Notes: a model not told the origin generated them from the sequence alone. A DNA stretch of 55,529 bases from Candidatus Melainabacteria bacterium (GCA_016201905.1 JACQBQ010000021.1:1-55529); one strand, 5' to 3'. Counted from the stretch's first letter, positions 17,331 to 26,650 are shown. A program made the numbers and translations.

Positions 17331-18167
17331 TTAGTAATAATTATTCAGATTATTGGTTAAATTTGAATTGCCATCTTCACTCTCAGCAAAACCAGCACCT
17401 TCATATGAATCGCTTGGTTCGTCAAAGTTGCCTTCTTGATATGCCTTATTTAAATAATCCTGAAAGCCATTGTAGCTAGTTTCAGTCTCATTTATATTTA
17501 CCGGTCGTACTCCAGCTAACGATTTTCTTAGACCAAAGAATGCTTTAACAACACCAAAAAGGCTAATGATAGGAACCAGTAAAAACTGCAACATGCCACC
17601 GCCACTTTGCTGAGAACCGGTTTGTGCAAATCCATTCTGTGCAAATGAAGGACTACCAAGGCCTCCTCCTCCTAGGAATCCAGCCTGCCCGGCAAATCCT
17701 TGAAACGCTGGATTTGGTGGCTGTGCTGGCACCTGTAGAGTTGAATTAATTAAAACTGCGCCAGGAGCTAAAGCCTGATTTCTTGTAGTAGTTGATATGG
17801 AATGATTATTTCTTGCATTCAGAAATGCCTGTACAGCCATTGGTGTAACACTACCATAGCCACCTGCTTGCGGATAACCACCATAACCTTGCTGTGCTAT
17901 GCCTTGTGGAAAACCACCATAACCTTGTTGTACTAGGCCTTGTGGAAAGCCACCATAACCTTGCTGTGCCACGCCTTGTGGAAAACCACCTCCGCCTAGT
18001 GAGGGCATTCCACCAGCACCACCATATGGTGAAACTGACTTTAGTACATTATTAAAAATATTTCCAAAAGTTGCCCCGGCAGGAACGTTTATTCCATAAC
18101 CAGCAGGATTAGTATATGCTGTTGTTGTTACTGAACTTTTTATGATTCCTAATAATTCTTTTAGCAT
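17331..18167 (-). CDS. Gly/Gln-rich repeat protein within the flagellar cluster
   Basis: A 278-residue protein not recognised as a known flagellar component. Residues about 50-105 carry four tandem copies of a GGFPQG-x-x-QQGYGG unit (nucleotide repeats at 17870-17990). There is no signal peptide. A hydrophobic segment near residues 195-215 (GGMLQFLLVPIISLFGVVKAFFGL) could enter a membrane. The N-terminal half resembles disordered, sticky low-complexity proteins. Its place between flgG and flgB suggests an assembly or structural role specific to this lineage. Confidence 0.65.
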   Translation of the reverse strand: MLKELLGIIKSSVTTTAYTNPAGYGINVPAGATFGNIFNNVLKSVSPYGGAGGMPSLGGGGFPQGVAQQGYGGFPQGLVQQGYGGFPQGIAQQGYGGYPQAGGYGSVTPMAVQAFLNARNNHSISTTTRNQALAPGAVLINSTLQVPAQPPNPAFQGFAGQAGFLGGGGLGSPSFAQNGFAQTGSQQSGGGMLQFLLVPIISLFGVVKAFFGLRKSLAGVRPVNINETETSYNGFQDYLNKAYQEGNFDEPSDSYEGAGFAESEDGNSNLTNNLNNYY

Positions 18168-18219
18168 TTTATCTCCTTTTAATTATTACTTTATCCTCAT
18201 TCCTTTATTTCACCAGTCA

Positions 18220-19029
18220 TTAGACAGATTTTGAAATTGTGTAGTGAACATTTTCATAAATCTTGTCAATTGTTTTCAAAAGCCTAATTTGAGCTGAAAG
18301 CAGATTTTTGATTTGAGTTATGTTTATAAATTCTGCAGCAATGTCAACATTTCCAAACTCTACATATCCTTGTTTTACATTTGTAGCAGAATCTGGGCCA
18401 ACATCTGTCTCAAGAGCAGAACCAGATGCATCTGTCGGTAAATAAAAACCTCTGCCAATTGCTTCTAGTCCCTGTGGATTGTTAAATGCAACAACATTTA
18501 TTTTTCCAATCTTTGTTTTTTCTCCTGTTACTGTATTAATACCGTTCACTGTTCCATCTTCCTGGACTTCAGGCACAAGTTCAGTTGGAATAGTAAGCTT
18601 AGCTGTATTAACTTTAATATTTAAACCAAGTTCATTGTTCTTAGAATTATTACTTTCAATAACAGGTTTAGCTGGCTCAACTTCAGGAATAACACGATAT
18701 CCTTCATCAGTTACTAATTCACCTTCACCTGTTAATTTAAAACGACCTACCCTAGAGTAAGCTCTTTGTCCATTTGGTAGTTCTACTTCAAAAAACCCTG
18801 GACCATCCAAAGCCATATCAAATAACCCTCCAGTTTTTCTGAGCGGTCCTTGAGAGAAATCTCTGGTTTCATATTTGGCAATTTCACCATTTAATGTTTC
18901 AACAAAACTTGATTTGCCTTTTTTATAACCAATCGAATTTATGTTTGAGATATTTTCAATGGCATTGGATAATAAAGCAAAACTGTTTTGAGTTGCTTTA
19001 GATACTTGATATCCCATTTTTCCATACAT
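18220..19029 (-). CDS. flgG: Flagellar rod protein of the FlgG/FlgF type (FlgG-like)
   Basis: A 269-residue rod/hook-family protein. The N-terminal motif (ENISNINSIGYKKGKSSF), the LDGPGFFEVELPNGQRAYSRVGRFKL segment and the C-terminal VKQGYVEFGNVDIAAEFINI region match distal rod FlgG. It is adjacent to a second, shorter paralogue (19046-19684). The flgG name is the better guess for this longer one, but the two are hard to tell apart from sequence alone. Confidence 0.75.
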   Translation of the reverse strand: MYGKMGYQVSKATQNSFALLSNAIENISNINSIGYKKGKSSFVETLNGEIAKYETRDFSQGPLRKTGGLFDMALDGPGFFEVELPNGQRAYSRVGRFKLTGEGELVTDEGYRVIPEVEPAKPVIESNNSKNNELGLNIKVNTAKLTIPTELVPEVQEDGTVNGINTVTGEKTKIGKINVVAFNNPQGLEAIGRGFYLPTDASGSALETDVGPDSATNVKQGYVEFGNVDIAAEFINITQIKNLLSAQIRLLKTIDKIYENVHYTISKSV

Positions 19030-19045
19030 GATATGATTTCTCCTT

Positions 19046-19684
19046 TTATACGTTTCTGCCGTACTTCTCTATTAAATCCCTATCGACTGAAGCTTCCATG
19101 CCAAGCAATTTTTCACTAGCTTCAAAAGAACGAAAAGCCATTGCCAGTGAAACCATTTCATTTTCAATGCTTACATTTGATCCTTCAACAAATCCTTGAT
19201 GAACTTTTACAGGTTTATTGTCAAGGATTTGCATTGCAATTCTGCCGTATCGTTCAGTACCTACATGAATTTCTCCATTTTGATCTATACGGATGTCAAA
19301 ATCCTTAGCTAGGCTAATATCCTTGTCTGTTTTTTCAATAACTACAACTTCATGTCCATCCTGTGTAGATAGTTCCCCTTTTTCATTTAAGCGGAACTTG
19401 CCATTTCTAGTGGGGATAATACCATCTTTAGTATCAATGAGAAAATATGCATTTCCTTCAATTGCAAGATCAAATTTGTCACCTGTTTTTTTAAGTTCAC
19501 CTTGTGAAGCATCTCGCATAGCTGCTTCATTCAAAACCGATCTAAAACTTAAAGACTCCGGGATTTGTCTTTGATAACCAATGCTACTAGCATTGGAGAT
19601 ATTGCCTGCAATGATCTGAATCATTTTTAATTTATGAAGCATTCCTTGTATTGTTGGGCCAAAGCTGTTTGGTTGATTACTCAT
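19046..19684 (-). CDS. flgF: Flagellar rod protein of the FlgF type
   Basis: A 212-residue paralogue of the neighbouring FlgG-like protein. It has a GNISNASSIGYQRQ rod motif, IEGNAYFLIDTKDGIIPTRNGKF, and KVHQGFVEGSNVSIENEMV near the end. It is shorter than most FlgF and looks like a minimal rod protein. It is the first clear flagellar gene of the operon, 16 bp before flgG. Confidence 0.72.
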   Translation of the reverse strand: MSNQPNSFGPTIQGMLHKLKMIQIIAGNISNASSIGYQRQIPESLSFRSVLNEAAMRDASQGELKKTGDKFDLAIEGNAYFLIDTKDGIIPTRNGKFRLNEKGELSTQDGHEVVVIEKTDKDISLAKDFDIRIDQNGEIHVGTERYGRIAMQILDNKPVKVHQGFVEGSNVSIENEMVSLAMAFRSFEASEKLLGMEASVDRDLIEKYGRNV

Positions 19685-19823
19685 ATTTTTTCCTTTTTAC
19701 TTTTTATTTACATGTTCAAAGTACCGCTCTTGTTTAAGAGGGTATGAGATTTATATATGACTTTGTTTATGAGAAAGTTAAAACAAATCTAAGTTAGGAC
19801 TATTTATATCAGTTAAAAGTTAG

Positions 19824-20075
19824 TTAATGCAATGTTCTTTTTAAAAATTGCTCTGTTTGGCTAAATGTAGGAATGTTCATTTTTCCTCTAATTACTGTCA
19901 TTGTTCCATCTATAACATGTGCAGGAGAAGTAGCGACTAAGTTATTTGGCTGCGGGCTTCCTAATTCACTTACTCTTCCTTTTATATGTTTTGGCAGGTT
20001 GTTATAGTAATGAATCTGCTTTAATGCTGATTCAACTGCTTCTTGATCAATTACTGTAGTTTCTAATATATCCAT
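19824..20075 (-). CDS. Small protein upstream of the flagellar operon, unknown
   Basis: An 83-residue soluble protein with no recognised domain. It lies 139 bp before the first rod gene, on the same strand. The middle has a short Asn/Pro-rich stretch (GSPQPNN). It might be a chaperone or anti-sigma-like regulator of the flagellar genes, but nothing in the sequence shows that. Confidence 0.45.
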   Translation of the reverse strand: MDILETTVIDQEAVESALKQIHYYNNLPKHIKGRVSELGSPQPNNLVATSPAHVIDGTMTVIRGKMNIPTFSQTEQFLKRTLH

Positions 20076-20163
20076 AAATATACAAAGACCCTAAAAGTTA
20101 TAAGTTGATAATTATGGTTCAAAAGTCCTACTTGATTAAGAAGAGGTAAAAAATAGTAATCAA

Positions 20164-20976
20164 CTAAATAGCAATTAAACAAATATTCATTTTGTCTGCA
20201 GATTTAATTATTTCTTCTTTATTAGTGACAATTGTTTTATTAGCTTCAAAAGCTAAGATGCCACCACCATTTTTTCCAAGAATCTCAATCGTATTTTCTC
20301 CAATAGTCGGTATATCAAAACGCTCATCTTGGTTTGGCTTTGCAACCTTTACTACTATTACTTCTTTCCCAAAAAGCAAACAACCTCTTTTAATAGCTTC
20401 ATCTGTTCCTTCTATAGCTTCTATAGCCAGTATCATTTTGTTTTTTACTACAACTGTTTGTCCTATATCAAGTGATGAAACTTTTTTAGCAACATCATAG
20501 CCATATTCAATATCTATTCTTTCTTCTAAAGTAGGCTTTCTTTTACTTAGAACTTCTTTTTCTAAAAACAAATGTTTTAAAAACATTGTCTGGGGTAAAA
20601 CTTTAACATCATATTTTTTCAATAAATTAATAACAGCTTTGTGGATAGAATCATCATTAAAGTTTGTCAGGGTACTCATGTATTTTAGTGCAAGCCAATC
20701 AAGCTTATGAATATTTCTAAGCAGATCAAGCTTGGGTACTTTACCGATAAAAACAGCCTGATTAACCATTTCAGTTTTCATGAGGTCAAGCATTTTTGTA
20801 ACTTGAACAGGTGAAACTTTATAGACTTTATCGCAAAGTCCTTCTAAATTACGGTTTGCCTCTTCTGTTACTGCAAGTGCACAAGTATTAAAACCTTGTT
20901 CACAAGCTGACTTTGCAAGGAGTACTGGTAATTCACCATTGCCAGCAATGATGGCTAGTTTGTTGTTTTGTTGCAT
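20164..20976 (-). CDS. lpxI: UDP-2,3-diacylglucosamine pyrophosphatase LpxI (DUF1009)
   Basis: LpxI cleaves UDP-2,3-diacylglucosamine to lipid X in lipid A synthesis, replacing LpxH in some lineages. The 270-residue length is normal. The N-terminal Rossmann-like start (LAIIAGNGELPVLLA) and the C-terminal DUF1009 pattern (EGTDEAIKRG, VVKVAKPNQDERFDIPTIG) are clear. It is good evidence for an LPS-bearing outer membrane. Confidence 0.9.
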   Translation of the reverse strand: MQQNNKLAIIAGNGELPVLLAKSACEQGFNTCALAVTEEANRNLEGLCDKVYKVSPVQVTKMLDLMKTEMVNQAVFIGKVPKLDLLRNIHKLDWLALKYMSTLTNFNDDSIHKAVINLLKKYDVKVLPQTMFLKHLFLEKEVLSKRKPTLEERIDIEYGYDVAKKVSSLDIGQTVVVKNKMILAIEAIEGTDEAIKRGCLLFGKEVIVVKVAKPNQDERFDIPTIGENTIEILGKNGGGILAFEANKTIVTNKEEIIKSADKMNICLIAI

Positions 20977-21003
20977 ACAGCAACTTATTATAAACCATTG
21001 TAA

Positions 21004-22569
21004 TCAAGATTTAACACAGCCTCTGAAGAAAGTTCGAAATTCAGTAGTTAAAGAATTCATCAGACTCCTAATATTATTAAGCATCTCTCTTGATTCCTCA
21101 GCAATTGGATTCCTAAACCCATTAGATTCATGTGCAAGTTCCTTTTTAATCCCTGCAAATCGCATAGCAAGGTTGAGCATCGGTTCTTTATAATTAGTGG
21201 CAGAGTTATGAAGAAATTCCAACCTCCTTAACATTGAATACATTCTTGCATCTACTTCTCCAAAACAGTTTAAGTAACCAGAAATGTTTAACCTAGCCTC
21301 TCGACTTGATACAACTGCTTCTAAATTATGAAAAATCTGTTGAATTGCTCTCTGTCTTTGCCCCGGAGAACTTATAACTTTAACTCCTTGTCTTATCATT
21401 TTTCCTTTTGTTAAATAACTAATGGAACCAGATAAGGTCGCCATTGCATTAACTATTCCTTCGTAAAGTTTATTAGGCAAAATTCTTCTAAGTAATGAGT
21501 AGTCACAGTTTTTTCGAAATGCATTAAGGTAAGTTTCCATATAAACTTTTCTAGGCAAATGTAAAACTGGGTATAAAAATTGCTCTAGATGCCTACACTC
21601 ATGTGGAATAAAATCCGTTATATTAGAAAGATAACTAAATTTTTGGTTTAAGAATAACCTGGGTTTAGGACAGATGGGTTGTGGTGGAACAAAGGCTCCT
21701 CCAATAGGACGGTTTATACTTATTATTTCTAACTTTGGTGCAATATCTTTTAGATCGCTTTCATTTATTCCAAGTCTTTTAGCTAACATCTTTACTTCTT
21801 CATTATAGATCTCTATAGCACGAGGTTTAAGTTTAGGATCAATCTTATAGATATTTGAATCGTTTAGTTTCTTAAAAAGGCTAGTAATGTGTTTCCATTT
21901 AAAACATATGCTGTCTTTTAAAGTGCTAAACCCATTTTTGCTCACCATCGATAAGTTCTCTCTAAAAGCTTGAAGTAATCCAATGGATTTAGCTTCCCTA
22001 GCTGCATTTAAACCTACTTGCACTGCTTCTACTTCTGTAGCACCTGCTCTAAGTGCAGTACTTGCGGCTTTTGCTTCAGCTGCTACTGCTGCTGAACCTC
22101 GTATTCCAAAGATTGACAAAATAGTACCGATTGTACCAGCACCCATATCTTTAAAAGAATTTTCCATTCCCTCTGAATCACCTCTAGAACTACTTGATGC
22201 AAAATTTATTATGCCTTTCCCAAGTTCAAATCCACTAAATGCTATGCCTGCTACCAGCATAAGTGGTATTGATGCTGGACAGAAAAATGCAAGCGCACCA
22301 CCAGCAATAATCATTGGTAACGCTGCAAGTGGATTTTGAAAAATTGCCGTTATTGGACTTATAACACCTTTAAAGAAGTTTTTAATTGCATTTCCAAAAC
22401 TAAATCCTCTGTTTCTAGAAGAACTTATGCTTCCATCTGAACCAACAAATGAATCAGCTTCATCTGCTTCATTTGCATTTTGTGGAAGTAACACTCGGCC
22501 AGGTCTATGAGCCTGTGGTCTCTCACTAGCACTAATATTAGGATTTTCACCGATTAATAAATTACTCAT
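21004..22569 (-). CDS. Unknown membrane-associated protein with HECRH motif
   Basis: A 521-residue protein with no family recognised. Residues 1-60 are polar. Residues about 82-116 hold one or two membrane segments (LAALPMIIAGGALAFF, IPLMLVAGIAFSGF), and the region 160-200 is Ala-rich and helical. H323-E-C-R-H327 in IPHECRHLEQF is a canonical HEXXH zinc signature, and a later GEVDAR could give the third ligand Glu. A metallopeptidase is therefore possible. It starts 28 bp upstream of lpxI on the same strand. Confidence 0.55.
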   Translation of the reverse strand: MSNLLIGENPNISASERPQAHRPGRVLLPQNANEADEADSFVGSDGSISSSRNRGFSFGNAIKNFFKGVISPITAIFQNPLAALPMIIAGGALAFFCPASIPLMLVAGIAFSGFELGKGIINFASSSSRGDSEGMENSFKDMGAGTIGTILSIFGIRGSAAVAAEAKAASTALRAGATEVEAVQVGLNAAREAKSIGLLQAFRENLSMVSKNGFSTLKDSICFKWKHITSLFKKLNDSNIYKIDPKLKPRAIEIYNEEVKMLAKRLGINESDLKDIAPKLEIISINRPIGGAFVPPQPICPKPRLFLNQKFSYLSNITDFIPHECRHLEQFLYPVLHLPRKVYMETYLNAFRKNCDYSLLRRILPNKLYEGIVNAMATLSGSISYLTKGKMIRQGVKVISSPGQRQRAIQQIFHNLEAVVSSREARLNISGYLNCFGEVDARMYSMLRRLEFLHNSATNYKEPMLNLAMRFAGIKKELAHESNGFRNPIAEESREMLNNIRSLMNSLTTEFRTFFRGCVKS

Positions 22570-22758
22570 AAAATAAAGTTCTTAAATAATTCAGCTATTA
22601 TCAATATATAAAAAGCCAAGTGAATACTGCTTTTTAATGGTAGATTCGTTCTATATCTGTTAAAACTTAGTTAAAATCAAAATTTATTGTAAGCTTTGAA
22701 GACTGCTTTGAGACTAGTTTCTAGACCATATGACTTATTATTACTTTTCAACATCGGG

Positions 22759-23778
22759 TTATAATGCTTCTACTTGCCTTCCGCTAAGCGCTTTTAAAAA
22801 CTCTATTAAATCTTTTTGTTCTTGTTCATTCAGGTTTAAAGGCTTTTTAAGTGGATCTTTATACGTATCTACTCCGCCACCTGCATTATAAAAAGCAATA
22901 ACCTGCTCTAGAGTTTCAAACTGGCCGCTATGAAAATAAGGAGCAGTGTTAGCCACTTCACGAAGCGTTGGTGTTTTAAACTTTCTTGTGTCTTTTGATG
23001 TTACAGAGATTTTTGAACGGCCTACATCATCAGTTATAGGTAAACCAATATTGTGAAAGTCGCCATCAGTAAAATCAGGTCCTTTATGACAAGCAATGCA
23101 CATTGCTTTACCATTAAAAAGTGCAAGCCCGCGATTTGCACTCTCAGAAAGTGCCATGCTATCTCCACTAAGAAATCGATCATAGTCTGAGTCAGTTGAG
23201 ATTAGTGTTCTTTCAAATGCAGTTATTGCAAGTGCAAGATGTAATACCGCGATTGATTTTCGTCCAAAGGCATTTTGAAATTGTTTAACATAAACTGGGT
23301 CTTTATTTAGTTTAGTTAAAACGCCAGCTATTGTCTCTCCCATTTCTTTTGGATTTTGAATAGGACCAAGCGCCTGCTCTTCTAAACTCTTGGCTCGTCC
23401 ATCCCAAAAAAGAAACTTTAGATGACTAGTATTAAAAACGGTTGGTGTGTTTCTATCTCCTTTTTGATCATTAATGCCAATGGAAACCGGCTTATCATCA
23501 CTAAAACCATGATCCGGCTTGTGGCAGCTGGCACAACTTACTGTGCCAGTTTTTGAAAGTATTGGATCAAAGAATAATTTTTTGCCTAGCTCTATCTCTA
23601 GATCTGCGGTTTTTTTTGTGGTTTTTTCTTCTACATAATCAAATGAAAGCTCTTTTGAAACTCCAGAAATACCTTTTTTACTTTTTTCTGTAATAATTAT
23701 TGAAATGGCACTATTTGCAAAAAAGAAGATGACTAAAACAAAGGATATGGTTAAAAAAATATTTCGCACACTTTTCAT
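22759..23778 (-). CDS. Di-heme cytochrome c peroxidase (CcpA/MauG family)
   Basis: A periplasmic enzyme that reduces hydrogen peroxide with electrons from cytochrome c. The 339-residue product has an N-terminal membrane/signal segment (residues about 8-27), a first heme site CASCHK in the N-terminal domain and a second, CIACHKG, in the C-terminal domain. The family pattern around them (FFDPILSKTGTVSC, DRNTPTVFN, FWDGRAKSLEEQALGP, FKTPTLREVANTAPYFHSG) is intact. Its start overlaps the divergent nuclease gene. Confidence 0.9.
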   Translation of the reverse strand: MKSVRNIFLTISFVLVIFFFANSAISIIITEKSKKGISGVSKELSFDYVEEKTTKKTADLEIELGKKLFFDPILSKTGTVSCASCHKPDHGFSDDKPVSIGINDQKGDRNTPTVFNTSHLKFLFWDGRAKSLEEQALGPIQNPKEMGETIAGVLTKLNKDPVYVKQFQNAFGRKSIAVLHLALAITAFERTLISTDSDYDRFLSGDSMALSESANRGLALFNGKAMCIACHKGPDFTDGDFHNIGLPITDDVGRSKISVTSKDTRKFKTPTLREVANTAPYFHSGQFETLEQVIAFYNAGGGVDTYKDPLKKPLNLNEQEQKDLIEFLKALSGRQVEAL

Positions 23779-24460
23779 ATTATTTATTTTCTCAATTCTA
23801 AATGCCGAATCCTCAGTAGATTATAAACCAAAAACTAATTTTGCAAAGGACTGCAATAAAGAGAGGAAACAATACTCAGTAAAAGCTGTTTTTGATGGGG
23901 ACACAATTTTAATTGTAGGGGATAAAAAAGATACTAAAATAAGATTGCTTGGAATTGACGCATTTGAACATGAACAAATTCCATATGGACCAAAAGCAAA
24001 AGATTTTTTAGCCATGCTTGTTTTAAATAAAAATGTTTGTGTGGAAACTGATGTACAAGAAAATGATATTTATGGAAGAACACTGGGATATGTGTTTGTT
24101 AATTCAGTAAACATTGAGCAAGATGTCATTGTGGGGAGCAAAGAGACATTGCATGCAACGTCTCCACAGCAATCCCGATCTAACTTGCGCAAATCGTCTG
24201 GGATTGCCACGCCTCACTCTGTTCGGCTCGCAATGACATTCATAAACGAAGAACTTGTAAAAAATGGGTTTGCAATTTTATATGACTTTCCACCAAACAT
24301 AAAATATCTTTTAAGATTAAAAAAAGCACAAGTGTTTGCTAGACAAAACATGCTTGGTGTCTGGGAAAAGCATGATTATATAATTGAAACACCGGCTCAG
24401 TGGAGACATGAGCATCCGTTTAAAAAAAACAGTAAAAAGAAAAAATTACAACGTCTTTAA
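23747..24460 (+). CDS. Exported thermonuclease-like (SNase) protein with in-frame insertion
   Basis: A micrococcal nuclease-fold protein with an N-terminal signal segment (FRTLFILFIFSILNAESS). The catalytic residues of SNase are visible as the Arg and Glu in KIRLLGIDAFE and the Arg in DIYGRTLGYVF; DGDTI gives a calcium-site Asp. Between the NSVNIEQ strand and NEELVKNGFA it carries about 39 extra residues from the palindromic element at 24123-24239. The start is uncertain (ATG at 23705, 23729 or 23747). All of these overlap the divergent peroxidase start at 23778. Confidence 0.85.
   Translation: MVKKIFRTLFILFIFSILNAESSVDYKPKTNFAKDCNKERKQYSVKAVFDGDTILIVGDKKDTKIRLLGIDAFEHEQIPYGPKAKDFLAMLVLNKNVCVETDVQENDIYGRTLGYVFVNSVNIEQDVIVGSKETLHATSPQQSRSNLRKSSGIATPHSVRLAMTFINEELVKNGFAILYDFPPNIKYLLRLKKAQVFARQNMLGVWEKHDYIIETPAQWRHEHPFKKNSKKKKLQRL
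24123..24239. repeat. Palindromic element inserted in frame in the thermonuclease-like gene
   Basis: The ends are ATGTCATTG and CAATGACAT. The inner arms are GCAATCCC and GGGATTGC, and there is an inner palindrome GAGAC-(A)TTGCATGCAA-CGTCTC. It encodes VIVGSKETLHATSPQQSRS, sharing SKETLHATSPQQSRS with the pabB copy, then a diverged right half ending LAMTF. Confidence 0.9.
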
Positions 24461-24751
24461 CTTGGCAAGGAGTAAATGAGCTCCTCTTCTACCTTTTTTA
24501 ATACATTCTTCTACAAAACGAATGGTTTCTTTTTTACCTTTCATATTAACTGCATTATCTAAAGCCCACATAGCATGAGCTTCGTACTGAGATGCTATTT
24601 TTGAATTGGATTTTTTATTAATACTGGCATTAACAAGTGCTCTTTGAGCTACAGATAGCCTGGTTTCAAATAATTCTTCAAATTCTTGTTCACACCCAAG
24701 TACTTTAAATAAAAAAAAGTTTCTGAAAGCTAGATTATTAAATATTTTCAT
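24446..24751 (-). CDS. Small helical protein, unknown
   Basis: A 101-residue protein, mostly helical and basic, with no recognised domain. It starts 9 bp downstream of the aspartate kinase stop on the same strand and overlaps the nuclease stop by 15 bp at its own end. It is probably the tail gene of the kinase transcript. The function cannot be read from sequence. Confidence 0.5.
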   Translation of the reverse strand: MKIFNNLAFRNFFLFKVLGCEQEFEELFETRLSVAQRALVNASINKKSNSKIASQYEAHAMWALDNAVNMKGKKETIRFVEECIKKGRRGAHLLLAKLKTL

Positions 24752-24759
24752 GGTAGAAA

Positions 24760-26004
24760 TTAAACTTTTTGCTTTTCTTTTGACACTTTATCCAGCTCAA
24801 ACACCTTATGAATGGCCTTTACAGCTTTCTCACCATCTTTGGTATCTATAACACAACTTACTTTTATTTCACTAGTTGAAATCATTTGAATATTTATGCT
24901 TGTATCTGCAAGTGCTTTAAACATTGCAGCTGCAATGCCAGGACGCCCTATCATTCCTGCTCCTACAATCGATACCTTTACAATATTCACATCGGTGGTT
25001 ACTCCGCTTGCACTAATATCTTTTGCAATTTCTTTTGTAACTTTCGTGGCATCTTCTACTGTATCTTTATCCACAGTAAAAGCAATTTCATTTGTTCCAT
25101 CTTTACTTGTAGATTGAACAATCATGTCCACACTGATGTTTTTTTTAGCAAGTGATTCAAAAACTTTTGCTGCAATGCCGGGTTTATCTGGAACACCGAC
25201 AATTGCTATTCGTGCCTGAGATTCATCTAATGCTACGCCACTCACTGGATTATTTAACTCCATCTTACCTACTCCTTGTACTAGTGTACCTTCATCCTGG
25301 GGTTTAAAGCTACTGCGAACCCGCATAGGCATATTATAATTTTTAGCAATTTCAACAGAGCGGGGATGTAATACCTGAGCCCCAAGACTAGCCAGCTCAA
25401 GCATCTCTTCATAAGAAATAGTTTTTAACCTAGAAGCATCCCTTACAATATCAGGGTCTGTGGTAAACACAGCATCGACATCTGTATAAATATCACAACG
25501 CTCAGCACCAAGTGCTACAGCCAGTGCTACAGCTGTAGTATCTGATCCACCACGACCAAGTGTAGTTATTTCACCAGTAGCTGAACTGATTCCTTGAAAT
25601 CCTGCTACTACTACAATATTTCCTTCCTTTAAATAGTTTTTTATTTTTTCTGTTTTTATTTCAGTAATGCGTGCCTTGGCATGCTTATCTTCTGTAAGAA
25701 TACCTACTTGAAGCCCTGTCTGTGAAATAGCTTTAAATCCTAAATCATGAATAGCCATTGCAACAAGAGGAATGCTTATTTGCTCACCTGTTGAAAGCAA
25801 AAGATCATATTCACGGGGATCAGGTTTATGTGTTACTTCACGAGCAAGGTCAATTAAATTATCAGTAGTATCGCCCATTGCAGAAACTACTACTACAACT
25901 TGGTATCCATTTTTTTGTGCATCGGTTGCAATTTTTGCTACACGTTTTATACAAATGGCATCACGAACCGATGTCCCACCAAATTTTTGAACTAATATTG
26001 GCAT
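24760..26004 (-). CDS. lysC: Aspartate kinase with tandem ACT domains
   Basis: The first step of the aspartate family pathway (Lys, Thr, Met). The start at 26004 gives MPILVQKFGGTSV, the family's N-terminal signature; the open frame continues 12 codons further upstream but adds nothing typical. The kinase core shows VSAMGDTTDNLI, TTLGRGGSDTTAVALA and DVDAVFTTDPDIV. Two ACT domains follow from about residue 255 (GVPDKPGIAAKVF and VSIVGAGMIGRPGIAA), as in feedback-regulated monofunctional enzymes. Confidence 0.93.
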   Translation of the reverse strand: MPILVQKFGGTSVRDAICIKRVAKIATDAQKNGYQVVVVVSAMGDTTDNLIDLAREVTHKPDPREYDLLLSTGEQISIPLVAMAIHDLGFKAISQTGLQVGILTEDKHAKARITEIKTEKIKNYLKEGNIVVVAGFQGISSATGEITTLGRGGSDTTAVALAVALGAERCDIYTDVDAVFTTDPDIVRDASRLKTISYEEMLELASLGAQVLHPRSVEIAKNYNMPMRVRSSFKPQDEGTLVQGVGKMELNNPVSGVALDESQARIAIVGVPDKPGIAAKVFESLAKKNISVDMIVQSTSKDGTNEIAFTVDKDTVEDATKVTKEIAKDISASGVTTDVNIVKVSIVGAGMIGRPGIAAAMFKALADTSINIQMISTSEIKVSCVIDTKDGEKAVKAIHKVFELDKVSKEKQKV

Positions 26005-26268
26005 AATTAAAATGATATCAAAATAGTAGAGGCACTGCAATTAAACATCACTTTTAACTCTAAGTGAAAAACCTTACTTAGCTATAAGACTGTTTGCTAA
26101 TGAGGTGATTAGAATGACATGATTAAATCAGCTCTATTTATGGGACTTGATCTATAGTACACATCTGTAAGAAATTAAATTAATAAAATCATTATTTAAA
26201 TAATTTTTAATGTTTTGTGTAACCTTTGGTTACATGTTTTTGGACTTGGTTTTTGTATACTTGATTTT

Positions 26269-26484
26269 ATGATTACTGAGCGACAGAAATATTTATCTGT
26301 GATTTTAAGAAGTGTTGGCTTTGCACTTCTCACACCAGTTGGCTCTATAATATTTCAATGGCTGGTTCTTCAAAACGGCGCCTTTTGGAATCACTTTTTA
26401 CATTCTGTGTTAATATTCTTTTTAGGTGTGGTATGTTTAGCTTGTGGTTTCATAGTATTAAAGGAGAAAAATAATGCACATTGA
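26269..26484 (+). CDS. Small membrane protein (71 aa, two TM segments)
   Basis: From ATG 26269 the product is 71 residues with two hydrophobic helices (SVGFALLTPVGSIIFQWLVL and FLHSVLIFFLGVVCLACGFIVL) and a short charged tail. A longer frame from TTG 26215 is possible but adds a less likely N-terminus. It overlaps the next small membrane gene by 11 bp, so the two are translationally linked. No family recognised. Confidence 0.5.
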   Translation: MITERQKYLSVILRSVGFALLTPVGSIIFQWLVLQNGAFWNHFLHSVLIFFLGVVCLACGFIVLKEKNNAH

Positions 26485-26590
26485 GCAAGGTGAATTAGCC
26501 TTTTGGATTTTCATTATTGGCATAATAGGTGCAATTGGATATATGTGGTATGAACTTAATAAAGAACAAAAAAAAGAAAAAAAAAGCTAA
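26474..26590 (+). CDS. Micro membrane protein (38 aa, one TM)
   Basis: A short gene. GGAG lies just upstream of the ATG. The product is one hydrophobic helix (WIFIIGIIGAIGYMWYEL) with a very Lys-rich C-terminus (NKEQKKEKK), the layout of a small single-pass subunit. It overlaps the end of the 71-aa membrane gene, which suggests the two act together. Confidence 0.45.
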   Translation: MHIEQGELAFWIFIIGIIGAIGYMWYELNKEQKKEKKS

Positions 26591-26650
26591 AGCTCTCACT
26601 AAATTCTGAACAGGTACTGGTATAATTAGCAATTATTAGGAGGATTCATA

